This document shows, in pieces, positions 1-7,762 of a DNA stretch of 31,490 nt. The notes under the pieces are model-generated. The model did no database searches and was not told the origin of the DNA. It worked only from the letters and a program-made list of their open reading frames with translations. The translations under genes were made by a program, and so were the position numbers. How positions within the stretch are numbered: the first letter of the stretch is position 1; each line of letters opens with the position of its first letter. This DNA is from an uncultured Variovorax sp. (GTDB taxonomy: Bacteria; Pseudomonadota; Gammaproteobacteria; Burkholderiales; Burkholderiaceae). The DNA lies in the NCBI GenBank assembly GCA_946478645.1, contig CAMLCW010000010.1, positions 1 through 31,490 on the forward strand, written 5' to 3'.

Positions 1-504
1 GGCCTGCCCGTCGCAATCGCATACCTTCTGTTCCAGCGGAAGGTCACCGAGGCGGTGGCCGAGTGGAACCAGGTGCTCGACACCAACCTCACGAGCGCCT
101 TTTTGTGCAGCCGCGCCGCGCATCCGCACCTGAAGGCGGCCGGCGGCGGCAAGGTCATCAATATCGGTTCGATGATGTCGATCTTCGGCGCGCCCTATGC
201 GCCCGCCTATGCCGCGAGCAAGGCCGGCATCGTGCAGCTCACCAAGTCGACCGCGCTCTCGTGGGCGGCCGACAACATCCAGGTCAACGCGATCCTGCCG
301 GGCTGGTTCGAGACCGAGCTGACCGACGGCGCGCGCACGCTGATCCCCACGCTCTACGACCGCGTGGTGGCGCGCACCGCCGCCGGCCGCTGGGGCCAGC
401 CCGCCGACATCGCGGGCACCGCCGTGTTCCTCGCGAGCCCGGCCTCCAACTACGTCACGGGCACCGCCATTCCTGTCGACGGAGGGTTCTCGATCTCTGG
501 CTGA
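1..504 (+). CDS. Short-chain dehydrogenase/reductase, 5' end outside the window
   Basis: Classical SDR oxidoreductase, an NAD(P)-dependent enzyme acting on an unidentified alcohol or carbonyl substrate. Visible are the middle and C-terminal parts: the helix with DTNLTSAF, the catalytic Ser in NIGSMMS, the Tyr-x-x-x-Lys pair in YAASKAG, the PGW segment after it and the C-terminal VDGGFS typical of the family. The reading frame is open to base 1, so the Rossmann glycine motif and the true start are missing. A GTG at 55 could be read as a start but would delete the cofactor site. The first 18 codons do not show the NNAG motif expected about 16 residues before the EW pair, which may mean a contig-edge artefact or a divergent protein. 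Substrate cannot be told. Confidence 0.85.
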   Translation, partial: GLPVAIAYLLFQRKVTEAVAEWNQVLDTNLTSAFLCSRAAHPHLKAAGGGKVINIGSMMSIFGAPYAPAYAASKAGIVQLTKSTALSWAADNIQVNAILPGWFETELTDGARTLIPTLYDRVVARTAAGRWGQPADIAGTAVFLASPASNYVTGTAIPVDGGFSISG

Positions 505-534
505 ACGCGGGCGGTGCGTGTAGATTCGGCCGCC

Positions 535-1095
535 ATGCTCTTCTGGTTCCAGATCCTCCTCTTCGTCGCCGGCTCCGCCGCGCTGGTCTACGTTTCGCGC
601 GGGCCGCTGCGCCAGCCGGGCTCGCATGGGTTCTACCGCTTCTTCGCGTGGGAATGCATGCTGGTGCTGATCATCGTGAACCTGCCGGTCTGGCATGCCG
701 ATCCGCTATCGCCCACGCAGATCGTGTCGAGCCTGATGTTCGTGCTGTCGATCTGGCTGCCGATCCATGCCGTCCGGCGGCTCAAGGCCGACGGCAAGCC
801 GACCGAGGCGCGCAGCGACGACCCCGCCCTGTACGGGTTCGAGAAGACCTCGTCGATCGTTTCGACCGGCGCCTTCCGCTACATCCGCCATCCCATGTAC
901 ACGGCGCTGATGCTGCTGGCCTGGGGCGCCTTCCTCAAGCAGTTCACCTGGCTCACGCTCGCGCTGGTGCTGGCCGCCACGGTGCTCTTGGTGCTGACGG
1001 CGCTCAGCGACGAGAAGGAATGCCTCGCGCATTTCGGCGAGGCGTACCGCGAGTACATGGGGCGCACGCGGCGGTTCATTCCGTTCGTGGTGTAG
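535..1095 (+). CDS. Membrane methyltransferase of the isoprenylcysteine/PEMT type
   Basis: A 186-residue integral membrane protein of the ICMT/phospholipid methyltransferase-like superfamily. It has about four hydrophobic segments, and the C-terminal half carries the family signature: GAFRYIRHPMY, then a Glu in DEKECLAHFGEAYREYM and the RFIP ending. In this superfamily the RHPxY and the E...FG..Y elements form the S-adenosylmethionine site. Bacterial members methylate various lipophilic substrates and the target cannot be assigned here. A GTG at 514 in the same frame would add seven residues. I chose the ATG at 535 because the hydrophobic N-terminus begins there, but neither start has a clear Shine-Dalgarno sequence. 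It follows the SDR gene by about 30 bases and may be cotranscribed with it. Confidence 0.8.
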   Translation: MLFWFQILLFVAGSAALVYVSRGPLRQPGSHGFYRFFAWECMLVLIIVNLPVWHADPLSPTQIVSSLMFVLSIWLPIHAVRRLKADGKPTEARSDDPALYGFEKTSSIVSTGAFRYIRHPMYTALMLLAWGAFLKQFTWLTLALVLAATVLLVLTALSDEKECLAHFGEAYREYMGRTRRFIPFVV

Positions 1096-1131
1096 CCGGC
1101 GGTCGCGAGAGAGGATTAGGCCAGCGCGCCC

Positions 1132-2430
1132 TCAGAAATGCATCGCCACCGCGTCGCTCACGCGGTAGTCGTTCTCCACGATCGGCATCCAGTGCCACTT
1201 GTCGAAGGTGGTGCAGGGATGCGAGATGCCGAGCCCGATGCGCTCGCCCACGACCGGTGCCTCGGCCTCCTCGCCGGGCTCCCAGCGCAGGTACGCGTGC
1301 TGGTCGTTCAGCGCGGTGATCTTCCACCCCGCGGGCACGCCGCGCGGCTGCAGGGCGCCGCGCGCGGCGCGTGCGATCGGCACGGGCATCGAGAGGTCGA
1401 ATGAGATGTCGCGCTTGCCGGCGGCGAGGATCGCCAAACCCGGCTCGGGCCGCGACTGCACCGTGGCCCAGACTTCCATTGCCGGGCGCAAGCTTTCGCC
1501 GCAGCCGCAGCCCAGCCGCTCGTCCACCGCTGCGACCATGCGCTTGTAGAAGCCGTGGTCGTGCGTGACATAGCAGCCCGAGCGCAGAAGGCCGCGCACC
1601 GGCGCGCCGAGCGCGGGCTTGAGGCGGCCCGCCACGAGATCGAAGATCGCAGAGCCGCCGGCCGAGACCAGCACCTCGTCGGCCTCGAACAGGCCCTGCG
1701 CATCGCAGTGGCGCGCGATAGCTTCGACGCGGTCCATCAACGCCGTGGCATAGGCCGCGTCGGGCTCGCTGGCACCGGTGGCGCCCTGCCCTTCGTAGGT
1801 CTCGATGCCCACGAGCCTGACCGCATCGCTGGCGTGCAGCCGCGTGGCGAGCGCGACCGCTTCATCGTGCGTGCGGCAACCGGTGCGCGCACCCTCGACG
1901 CCGATCTCGAGCATGACCTCGAACGGCACGATCTCGGCGTGGCGCTTCGACCAGTCTTCGATGAGCGCGAGCTGCGCGAGCGAATCGACCAGGAACACCA
2001 CGCGCAGGTCGGCGTGTGCGGCAAGCAGCAGCTGGATGCCGGCGAGGTCCTCGTCGCCGACCACCTGGTTCGCGATCAGCGTGCGGCGCGCACCGGCCGC
2101 CACGCCGACCGCAAGCTGCGTGACGGTGGCGAAGGTCAGGCCCCAGGCGCCGGCATCGAGCTGGCGCCGGAACAGTTGCGGCGACATGGTGGTTTTGCCG
2201 TGCGGCGCGAGGTCGATGCCCCATTCGCGCACGCGCGCCTGCATCCAGGCCAGGTTGTGCTCGAGCGCCTCGCGCTTGAGCACCGCGAGCGGCAGCGGCA
2301 GGTCGCCCGCAAGCACGTTCCACCCGGCCACGCCGATCTCGCTGCGGCGCCGCGGCGGCCGGGTGCGCGGATAGCCCTTGAAGCCGCCGTCGAGCAGCGG
2401 ATCATCGAATGAAGCAGCGGTGTCGGTCAT
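1132..2430 (-). CDS. PLP-dependent amino acid deaminase, D-serine dehydratase/D-threonine aldolase-like
   Basis: A 432-residue fold-type III PLP enzyme. The N-terminal alanine-racemase-like barrel carries the PLP lysine in PHGKTT (about K79). The C-terminal beta domain has the metal site of the DSD1-type D-serine dehydratases: a HPC triplet (about H404 and C406) matching the Zn-binding His-x-Cys of the eukaryotic enzyme. By family knowledge it would deaminate D-serine or a related D-hydroxy amino acid to a keto acid plus ammonia in the cytoplasm. The exact substrate is not visible. The frame stays open upstream as far as 2874, but that part lies inside a repeat and antisense to the clp gene. 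The ATG at 2430 gives the family N-terminus, although its Shine-Dalgarno is poor. A long hairpin repeat lies just upstream. Confidence 0.85.
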   Translation of the reverse strand: MTDTAASFDDPLLDGGFKGYPRTRPPRRRSEIGVAGWNVLAGDLPLPLAVLKREALEHNLAWMQARVREWGIDLAPHGKTTMSPQLFRRQLDAGAWGLTFATVTQLAVGVAAGARRTLIANQVVGDEDLAGIQLLLAAHADLRVVFLVDSLAQLALIEDWSKRHAEIVPFEVMLEIGVEGARTGCRTHDEAVALATRLHASDAVRLVGIETYEGQGATGASEPDAAYATALMDRVEAIARHCDAQGLFEADEVLVSAGGSAIFDLVAGRLKPALGAPVRGLLRSGCYVTHDHGFYKRMVAAVDERLGCGCGESLRPAMEVWATVQSRPEPGLAILAAGKRDISFDLSMPVPIARAARGALQPRGVPAGWKITALNDQHAYLRWEPGEEAEAPVVGERIGLGISHPCTTFDKWHWMPIVENDYRVSDAVAMHF

Positions 2431-2450
2431 GGTTGTTGCCAGGTGGCGAT

Positions 2451-2605
2451 GAGGGGGAACGGGCACGGACAGCCGAACGCAGAAGTCGCAAAGGTTTCGC
2501 AGAAGTCGCAGAAGGAAGACAAAAAATTGTTTTCTGTCTTTTCTGCGACTTCTGCGTCGCTTTTGTATTCCTTCTGCGTTCGGCTGTCCGCTCCCGCTCC
2601 CGCCC
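2451..2605. repeat. Long hairpin repeat, copy 1
   Basis: An inverted repeat filling most of the gap between the clp gene and the deaminase gene. Bases 2466-2485 pair perfectly with 2571-2590, and the pairing continues imperfectly outward to about 2451/2605 and inward through repeats of cgcagaagtcgcagaa. The core is aagaca (2516-2521) against tgtctt (2535-2540). The element is homologous, in inverted orientation, to the one at 27070-27194. Both contain the same 19-base run at 2507-2525 and 27082-27100. It has no coding capacity that resembles a protein. Possible roles are a transcript-processing or attenuation hairpin, or a small non-autonomous mobile repeat. Confidence 0.85.
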
Positions 2606-2615
2606 TGGCTCCCCG

Positions 2616-3221
2616 CTAGACGCGCAGTTCGGTCTTGCGCTCGATGATGCGCGAGACCAGCCCGTACTCGACCGCTTCCTGCGCCGACAGCCAGCGATCG
2701 CGCTCGATGTCGGCCAGCACCACGTCGACGGGCTTGCCGGTCTCGCGTGCGATCTCGTGCGCGATGCGATGCCGGGCCTTGAGGATCTCCTGCGCCTGGA
2801 TCGCGATGTCGGTCGCCTGCCCGCCCGCGCCGCCGCTCGGCTGGTGGATCAGGAAGCGGGTGTTGGGCAGGCACACGCGGCGCTCGCGCGGCGCCGCAAG
2901 GAAGAGGTGCGTGGCGGCGCTGCCGACCCAGCCGGTGCCGATCATGTTGACGGGCGCGCTGATGAAGCGCACCACGTCGTGGATTGCGTCGCCCGATTCG
3001 AGGTGCCCGCCCGGCGAGCTCACGAGGATGTCGATGGGCTTGTCGCTGCTGTCGGCATCGAGTGCGATGAGCCTGCGCGTGACGTCGGCCGCCACCGCGT
3101 CGGTGATGCCGCCGAAGATCAGCAGCGTGCGCGACTTGAAGGCTTTTTCCTCGAGGTAGGAATTGCGCGGCTCGGCAGTGGCCGCGGGTGTGGTGTCGTC
3201 GTCGGAATCCAGTGAAAACAT
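2616..3221 (-). CDS. ClpP-family serine protease paralog
   Basis: A 201-residue ClpP-like proteolytic subunit that would form the barrel protease fed by a Clp ATPase. The triad aligns with ClpP: Ser in GWVGSAATH (about S101), His in FLIHQPSGG (H126) and Asp in IERDRWLSAQEA (D175). The GG of VSSPGGH and the LPNTRFLIHQP segment are also canonical. The serine context differs from the usual GQAAS of housekeeping ClpP and there is no obvious propeptide, so this looks like the second, unlinked ClpP found in some Burkholderiales. No clpX or clpA is nearby. An upstream in-frame ATG at 3302 exists, but the start at 3221 has a GGAG eight bases before it and fits the family N-terminus. Confidence 0.85.
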   Translation of the reverse strand: MFSLDSDDDTTPAATAEPRNSYLEEKAFKSRTLLIFGGITDAVAADVTRRLIALDADSSDKPIDILVSSPGGHLESGDAIHDVVRFISAPVNMIGTGWVGSAATHLFLAAPRERRVCLPNTRFLIHQPSGGAGGQATDIAIQAQEILKARHRIAHEIARETGKPVDVVLADIERDRWLSAQEAVEYGLVSRIIERKTELRV

Positions 3222-3330
3222 CGAAGCGCTCCGTTGAATTGGGCTCCCTGGCGGACGGCTCGCGACGCAGCGCGCGCGGCCGTTCTTCGATGGATTCTGC
3301 ACGGCGGCGCCGTTCGGCGCCGCGCGCGCT

Positions 3331-4674
3331 TCAGATCACACCCTGCGCGAGCATGGCATCGGCCACGCGCACGAAACCCGCCACGTTGGCGCCGTCGACA
3401 TAGCTCACGCGGCCGTCGGCGCGCTCGCCGTAGTGCAGGCACGAGGCATGGATGCCCTGCATGATCTGCAGCAGGCGCGCATCGACCTCGTCGCGCGTCC
3501 AGGCCAGGCGCGAAGCGTTCTGGCTCATCTCCAGGCCCGAGGTGGCCACGCCGCCCGCATTGCTCGCCTTGCCCGGCGCATAGAGCACGTCGTTGGCCTC
3601 GAACACCTTCACCGCCTCGATGGTCGAAGGCATGTTGGCGCCCTCGGCCACGCAGACCACGCCGTTCTTCACCAGCAAGGCCGCGTCGTCGGCGTTGAGC
3701 TCGTTCTGGGTCGCGCTCGGCAGCGCCACGTCGACCGGCACATGCCAGGGCGTCGCACCGGCGAGGAACTTGGCGCCGGTACGCTCCGCATAGTCGCTCA
3801 CGCGGCCGTAGAGATGGTTCTTCACGTCCATCAGCACGGCGAGCTTCTCGGGCGTGAAGCCCTCCTCGTCGACCACCGTGCCGCTCGAATCGGACACGGT
3901 GACGACCTTGGCGCCGAGCGCCATGGCCTTCTCGATGGTGTACTGCGCCACGTTGCCCGCGCCCGAGACGCTGACGCGCAGCCCGTCGAACGACCGGCCC
4001 TTGCGCTTGAGCATCTCCTGCGCGAAGTAGACGTTGCCGTAGCCGGTGGCTTCTGGCCGGATCAGCGATCCGCCGAAGCTCAGGCCCTTGCCGGTGAAGA
4101 CGCAGTCGGCGCGGTTGGTCAGCTTCTTGACCATGCCGGCCATGAACCCGATCTCGCGCCCGCCCACGCCCACGTCGCCGGCCGGCACGTCGGTGTCGGC
4201 GCCGACGTGGCGGAACAGCTCGGCGGCGAAGGCCTGGCAGAAGCGCATCACCTCGCCCTGGCTCTTGCCCTTGGGATCGAAGTCGGAGCCGCCCTTGCCG
4301 CCGCCCATGGGCAGCGTCGTGAGCGCGTTCTTGAAGGTCTGCTCGAAGGCGAGGAACTTGAGGATCGACAGGTTGACCGAGGGGTGGAAGCGCAGGCCGC
4401 CCTTGTAGGGGCCGATCGCGAGGCTGTGCTGGATGCGGAAGCCCCGGTTCACGCGCACGTCGCCGTGGTCATCGACCCAGCAGACGCGGAACACGATCAC
4501 GCGCTCGGGCTCGACCAGCCTCTCGAGCAGGCCGTGTGCCATGTACTTCGGGTGCTGGGCGATGTACGGCCAGAGGCTGTCCATGACCTCGGTGACGGCT
4601 TGCAGGTACTCGGGCTCGCCGGGGTTGCGCTGGGCGACCTGGGCGAGAAATTCCTCGACGGATGCGTGCTTCAT
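3331..4674 (-). CDS. gdhA: NADP-specific glutamate dehydrogenase
   Basis: Catalyses reductive amination of 2-oxoglutarate with ammonia and NADPH, a main route of ammonia assimilation. The protein is 447 residues, the same length as E. coli GdhA. Visible signatures are GPYKGGLRFHPSV with the substrate-binding lysine, the catalytic lysine in LPMGGGKGGSDFDPKG (about K127), the PAGDVGVGGREIG segment and a Rossmann glycine motif in SGAGNVAQY. The C-terminus NAGGVATSGLEMSQN is typical of the hexameric NADP form. It is separated by 121 bases from lolD upstream and probably has its own promoter there. That gap contains a gcata-accc-tatgc inverted repeat at 4697-4710, of unknown meaning. Upstream of the ATG there is only a weak purine stretch. 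Confidence 0.96.
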   Translation of the reverse strand: MKHASVEEFLAQVAQRNPGEPEYLQAVTEVMDSLWPYIAQHPKYMAHGLLERLVEPERVIVFRVCWVDDHGDVRVNRGFRIQHSLAIGPYKGGLRFHPSVNLSILKFLAFEQTFKNALTTLPMGGGKGGSDFDPKGKSQGEVMRFCQAFAAELFRHVGADTDVPAGDVGVGGREIGFMAGMVKKLTNRADCVFTGKGLSFGGSLIRPEATGYGNVYFAQEMLKRKGRSFDGLRVSVSGAGNVAQYTIEKAMALGAKVVTVSDSSGTVVDEEGFTPEKLAVLMDVKNHLYGRVSDYAERTGAKFLAGATPWHVPVDVALPSATQNELNADDAALLVKNGVVCVAEGANMPSTIEAVKVFEANDVLYAPGKASNAGGVATSGLEMSQNASRLAWTRDEVDARLLQIMQGIHASCLHYGERADGRVSYVDGANVAGFVRVADAMLAQGVI

Positions 4675-4795
4675 TCCAATCCAATTCCAAAACGGTGCAT
4701 AACCCTATGCGGAAAGCGCATTTTGCCGGATCGGCGCCCCCATCCTGGTGCACGACGCATCGGTAGCGGGCATCGCGCCGCCGAATGGGGCGGAA

Positions 4796-5473
4796 TCAGC
4801 CGGCCAGGCGCCCCGCCACGAGCTGCAGCACGCGGTCGCAGCGCTGCGCGAGATCCTGGTCGTGCGTGACCATGACGAACGCGGTCCGGTGCTTGCGCGC
4901 GAGTTCGAGCATCAGCGCGAACACGGTGTCGGCCGTGCTGCGGTCGAGGTTGCCGGTGGGCTCGTCGGCCAGCACGCAGGCGGGCTGCGTGACCAGCGCG
5001 CGCGCGATCGCCACGCGCTGGCGCTCGCCGCCCGAGAGCTCGGCCGGACGGTGGTGCAGACGCTGGCCCAGGCCCACGCTGTCGAGGATCTTCGCGGCCG
5101 CGGCGGCGGCCTCCGACGATTCGGTGCGCCGGATCTTGAGCGGCATCGCCACGTTGTCGAGCGCACTGAACTCCGGCAGCAGGTGATGGAACTGGTAGAC
5201 GAAGCCCAGGTGCTGGTTGCGCAAGCGCCCCTGCTCGGCGGCGTCGGCATGCGCGATGTCCTGGCCGAGCAGTTCGACCTTGCCGCCGGTGGGTTCGTCG
5301 AGGCCGCCCATCAGGTGCAGCAGCGTGCTCTTGCCCGAGCCGGAGGCGCCGACGATCGCGAGCGTCTCGCCGGCGTGCACGTCGAGGTCGACGCCGTGCA
5401 GCACGGTGAGGTCGATGCGGCCTTCGTGGAAGCGCTTGGTCAGGCCGCGGGCGCGTAGAACGACTTCACTCAT
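4796..5473 (-). CDS. lolD: Lipoprotein-releasing ABC transporter ATP-binding protein
   Basis: The ATPase of the Lol complex that extracts outer-membrane lipoproteins from the inner membrane and hands them to LolA. The 225 residues carry Walker [10 protein letters not shown] (about 42-50), the Q-loop in [17 protein letters not shown], the signature LSGGE (146-150), Walker B with ADEPTGNLD (169-177) and the H-loop histidine in THDQ (about H204). The HHLLPEF stretch is characteristic of LolD within the MacB/FtsE-type ATPases. Its ATG overlaps the end of the permease gene by eight bases, so the two are translationally coupled and form one complex. Confidence 0.95.
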   Translation of the reverse strand: MSEVVLRARGLTKRFHEGRIDLTVLHGVDLDVHAGETLAIVGASGSGKSTLLHLMGGLDEPTGGKVELLGQDIAHADAAEQGRLRNQHLGFVYQFHHLLPEFSALDNVAMPLKIRRTESSEAAAAAAKILDSVGLGQRLHHRPAELSGGERQRVAIARALVTQPACVLADEPTGNLDRSTADTVFALMLELARKHRTAFVMVTHDQDLAQRCDRVLQLVAGRLAG

Positions 5474-6722
5474 AGCGCAGGGCCTCCGCGGGGTTCACGC
5501 GGCTCGCGCGGTAGCTGGGATACAAGGTGGCGAGGAACGCCAGCACCAGCGAGATGATCGCGATCGGCATGATGTCGCTGCGCTGCGGATCGCTCGGCAT
5601 CTTACTGATCAGGTAGATGTCCTTGGGCAGGAAGCTGGCCTGGAACAGCTGCTCGAGGAAAGGCACGATCACGTCGATGTTGTAGGCAATGCCGAGGCCG
5701 AGCGCGAGCCCGGCCACGGTGCCGATCACGCCGACCATGGCCCCCTGCACCACGAAGATGCCCATGATGCTGCGCGGCGAGCTGCCGAGCGTGCGCAGGA
5801 TCGCGATGTCGGCGCGCTTGTCGGTCACGGTCATCACCAGCGTGGACACCAGGTTGAACGCGGCCACCGCGACGATCAGCGTGAGGATGATGAACATCAT
5901 GCGTTTCTCGACCTGCACGGCCGCGAACCAGGTCTTGTTCTGCCGCGTCCAGTCGCGGATCAGGAACTGGCCCGGCAGCGTGACGGCCATCTGGTCGGCC
6001 ACCTCGCGCGCCTCGTTCAGGTCCTTGAGCTTGATGCGGATGCCCGTGGGCCCCTCGAGCCGGAACACGCGCTGCGCGTCCTCGGCGTGGATCATGGCGA
6101 GCGCCGAGTCGTATTCGTAGTGGCCCGAATCGAAGGTGCCGACCACGGTGAACTGCTTGAGCCGCGGCACCACGCCGGCCGGCGTGACCTGCCCGCCGGG
6201 TGCCACCAGCGTGACCTGGTCGCCGGGCTGCACGAAAAGCGCGCGCGCGAGCTCGCCGCCGAGCACGATACCGAATTCACCCGGCACCAGCTTGTCGAGC
6301 GTGCCCTTCTGCGCGGTGGTGGCGATGTCGGTCACCTCGGGCTCGAGCTTGGGCACGATGCCGCGCACCAGCGTGCCCTTCATGTCCTCGCCGCGCGCGA
6401 TGAGCGCCTGCGTGGCGATGAAGGGCGCGGCGCCGGTCACCTCGGGGTTCTGGCCCGCCGCGGCCATGATCGCGTCGAGGTCGGGCAAGGCCTGGCCGTC
6501 GCGCGACAGGATTTCGATGTGCGAGACCACGCCGAGCATGCGGTCGCGCACCTCTTTCTGGAAGCCGTTCATCACGCTGAGCACGATGATCAGCGCCGCC
6601 ACGCCGAGCGCGATGCCGAGCATCGACACGCCCGAGATGAACGAGATGAAGCCGTTGCGCCGCGTGGCCCGGCCTGCGCGCGTGTAACGCCAGCCGAGCT
6701 GCAGTTCGTAGGGAAGTCGCAT
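5466..6722 (-). CDS. lolC: Lipoprotein-releasing ABC transporter permease, LolC/E type
   Basis: Inner-membrane permease of the Lol lipoprotein-sorting machine, 418 residues. The start at 6722 gives the family N-terminus [15 protein letters not shown], followed by TM1 with the [20 protein letters not shown] block, a large periplasmic domain (roughly residues 50-265), and three C-terminal TM helices with the [25 protein letters not shown] segment that contacts the ATPase. Only one permease gene is present next to lolD. As in many betaproteobacteria it may act as a homodimer or LolF-like hybrid, so the symbol lolC is by similarity only. It is divergent from the RpfE-like gene, with 62 bases between the starts. 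An open frame runs further upstream but is antisense to that gene. Confidence 0.92.
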   Translation of the reverse strand: MRLPYELQLGWRYTRAGRATRRNGFISFISGVSMLGIALGVAALIIVLSVMNGFQKEVRDRMLGVVSHIEILSRDGQALPDLDAIMAAAGQNPEVTGAAPFIATQALIARGEDMKGTLVRGIVPKLEPEVTDIATTAQKGTLDKLVPGEFGIVLGGELARALFVQPGDQVTLVAPGGQVTPAGVVPRLKQFTVVGTFDSGHYEYDSALAMIHAEDAQRVFRLEGPTGIRIKLKDLNEAREVADQMAVTLPGQFLIRDWTRQNKTWFAAVQVEKRMMFIILTLIVAVAAFNLVSTLVMTVTDKRADIAILRTLGSSPRSIMGIFVVQGAMVGVIGTVAGLALGLGIAYNIDVIVPFLEQLFQASFLPKDIYLISKMPSDPQRSDIMPIAIISLVLAFLATLYPSYRASRVNPAEALRYE

Positions 6723-6765
6723 AAGTTCAGTGGTCCAAGGCGCGTTGCGCGCGGCGAGATTGTGG

Positions 6766-6787
6766 CATCCCGGACAATAGCGGGATG
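6766..6787 (+). promoter_or_regulatory. Inverted repeat enclosing the start codon of the RpfE-like gene
   Basis: The 7-base arms catcccg (6766-6772) and cgggatg (6781-6787) are perfectly complementary, with eight bases between them. The right arm contains the ATG at 6785. The site lies in the short divergent region shared with lolC. It could be a protein-binding operator or an mRNA hairpin that hides the start codon. The sequence alone does not decide between these. Confidence 0.4.
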
Positions 6788-7762
6788 GCCGAAGCCTCCC
6801 CAAGACATCTGTTGATCCCCTTTGCGGGCCGCGGTTCCCCCGCATGCCGCGCGGCGCTCGCCGCGCTGCGGCTGCCGAACCTCGAATCGCTGCTGTCCCG
6901 CCTCTCGCTCGCCGACACCGACCTGCAGGACGAAGGCACGCGCTCCCCGCCCCACGAAAGGGCGCTGGCCCGGGCGCTGGGCATCGCAGCCGGCGACGGC
7001 TGCATTCCCTGGGCGGCGCTCGAAGCACGCCAGGCCGGCATCGCCGAGCCGCACGACCCCGAAGCCTGGGGCCGGCTGTCGCTGTGCCATTGGCAGGTCG
7101 GCATCGACGACGTGGTGCTCGGCGACCCGGCCGCGATCGAGATCGACGCGGCCGAATCGGCGGCGCTGCTCGAAGCGGCCCGGCCCTTCTTCGAGGAAGA
7201 CGGCATCGCGCTGCATGCCTCGCCCACGCCGGGACGCTGGCTCGCGCGCGGGCCCATCTTCGACGGGCTGCCCACGGCGTCGATCGACCGTGCGGTGGGT
7301 CACCCGATCTCGCAGTGGTCGCCGCTGGCCGACGCGGCGCGCCCGCTGCGGCGGCTGCAGAACGAAATGCAAATGCTGCTCTATACCCAGCGCGTGAACG
7401 ACGAGCGCGCCGCCCGCGGCGTGCCCGCGATCAACTCCTTCTGGCTCAGCGGCACCGGTGCGCTGCCGCCGGACACCGCAACCGCTGGCGCCGCCGCGCC
7501 GCCGCCCGAGGTCAGCGAGGCGCTGCGCGTGCCCGCGCTGCGCGACGACGGGCCCGGCTGGGCCGAGGCCTGGCAGGCGCTCGACGCGGGCGCCGTGGCC
7601 GAGCTGCTGGCCGCGTACACGGCCGGCGCCGACGTCACGCTCACGCTGTGCGGCGACCGCGCGGCCCAGCGCTTCGGCGCGCAGCAGCAGCGCGGCCTGC
7701 TCGGCTGGGCCCGGCGCCTGTTCGAGCGGACCTCCGCCGCCACCGTGCTCGAGGCCCTATGA
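6785..7762 (+). CDS. RpfE-like conserved protein encoded before recJ
   Basis: A 325-residue cytoplasmic protein that I place, from its position and sequence style, in the COG4255/RpfE-like family. That family is often found beside recJ in beta- and gammaproteobacteria and is sometimes mislabelled phosphoglycerate mutase. Supporting segments are the acidic N-terminal half with LSLCHWQVGIDDVVL, the LQNEMQMLLYTQ helix and the NSFWLSGTG motif, which corresponds to a WxxGxG-type motif in relatives. No signal peptide or membrane helix is visible. Molecular function is unknown, and in Xanthomonas the name comes from a locus for regulation of pathogenicity factors. Its TGA overlaps the ATG of recJ by four bases, implying coupled translation. 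The start codon lies in a hairpin arm and has only a weak Shine-Dalgarno. Confidence 0.72.
   Translation: MAEASPRHLLIPFAGRGSPACRAALAALRLPNLESLLSRLSLADTDLQDEGTRSPPHERALARALGIAAGDGCIPWAALEARQAGIAEPHDPEAWGRLSLCHWQVGIDDVVLGDPAAIEIDAAESAALLEAARPFFEEDGIALHASPTPGRWLARGPIFDGLPTASIDRAVGHPISQWSPLADAARPLRRLQNEMQMLLYTQRVNDERAARGVPAINSFWLSGTGALPPDTATAGAAAPPPEVSEALRVPALRDDGPGWAEAWQALDAGAVAELLAAYTAGADVTLTLCGDRAAQRFGAQQQRGLLGWARRLFERTSAATVLEAL

Noticed and set aside
2409..2640. Short open frames through hairpin copy 1 giving Phe/Leu/Cys-rich peptides
   Set aside because: The peptides come from repeat units and appear likewise at copy 2. There is no ribosome site and no conserved protein feature.
4697..4710. 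gcata-accc-tatgc inverted repeat upstream of gdhA
   Set aside because: Only five-base arms, with no matching promoter boxes that I could place. Kept as a note under gdhA and not called as an operator.
5217..6815. Long + strand open frame opposite lolC and lolD
   Set aside because: His/Asp/Arg-rich shadow of well-recognised transporter genes.
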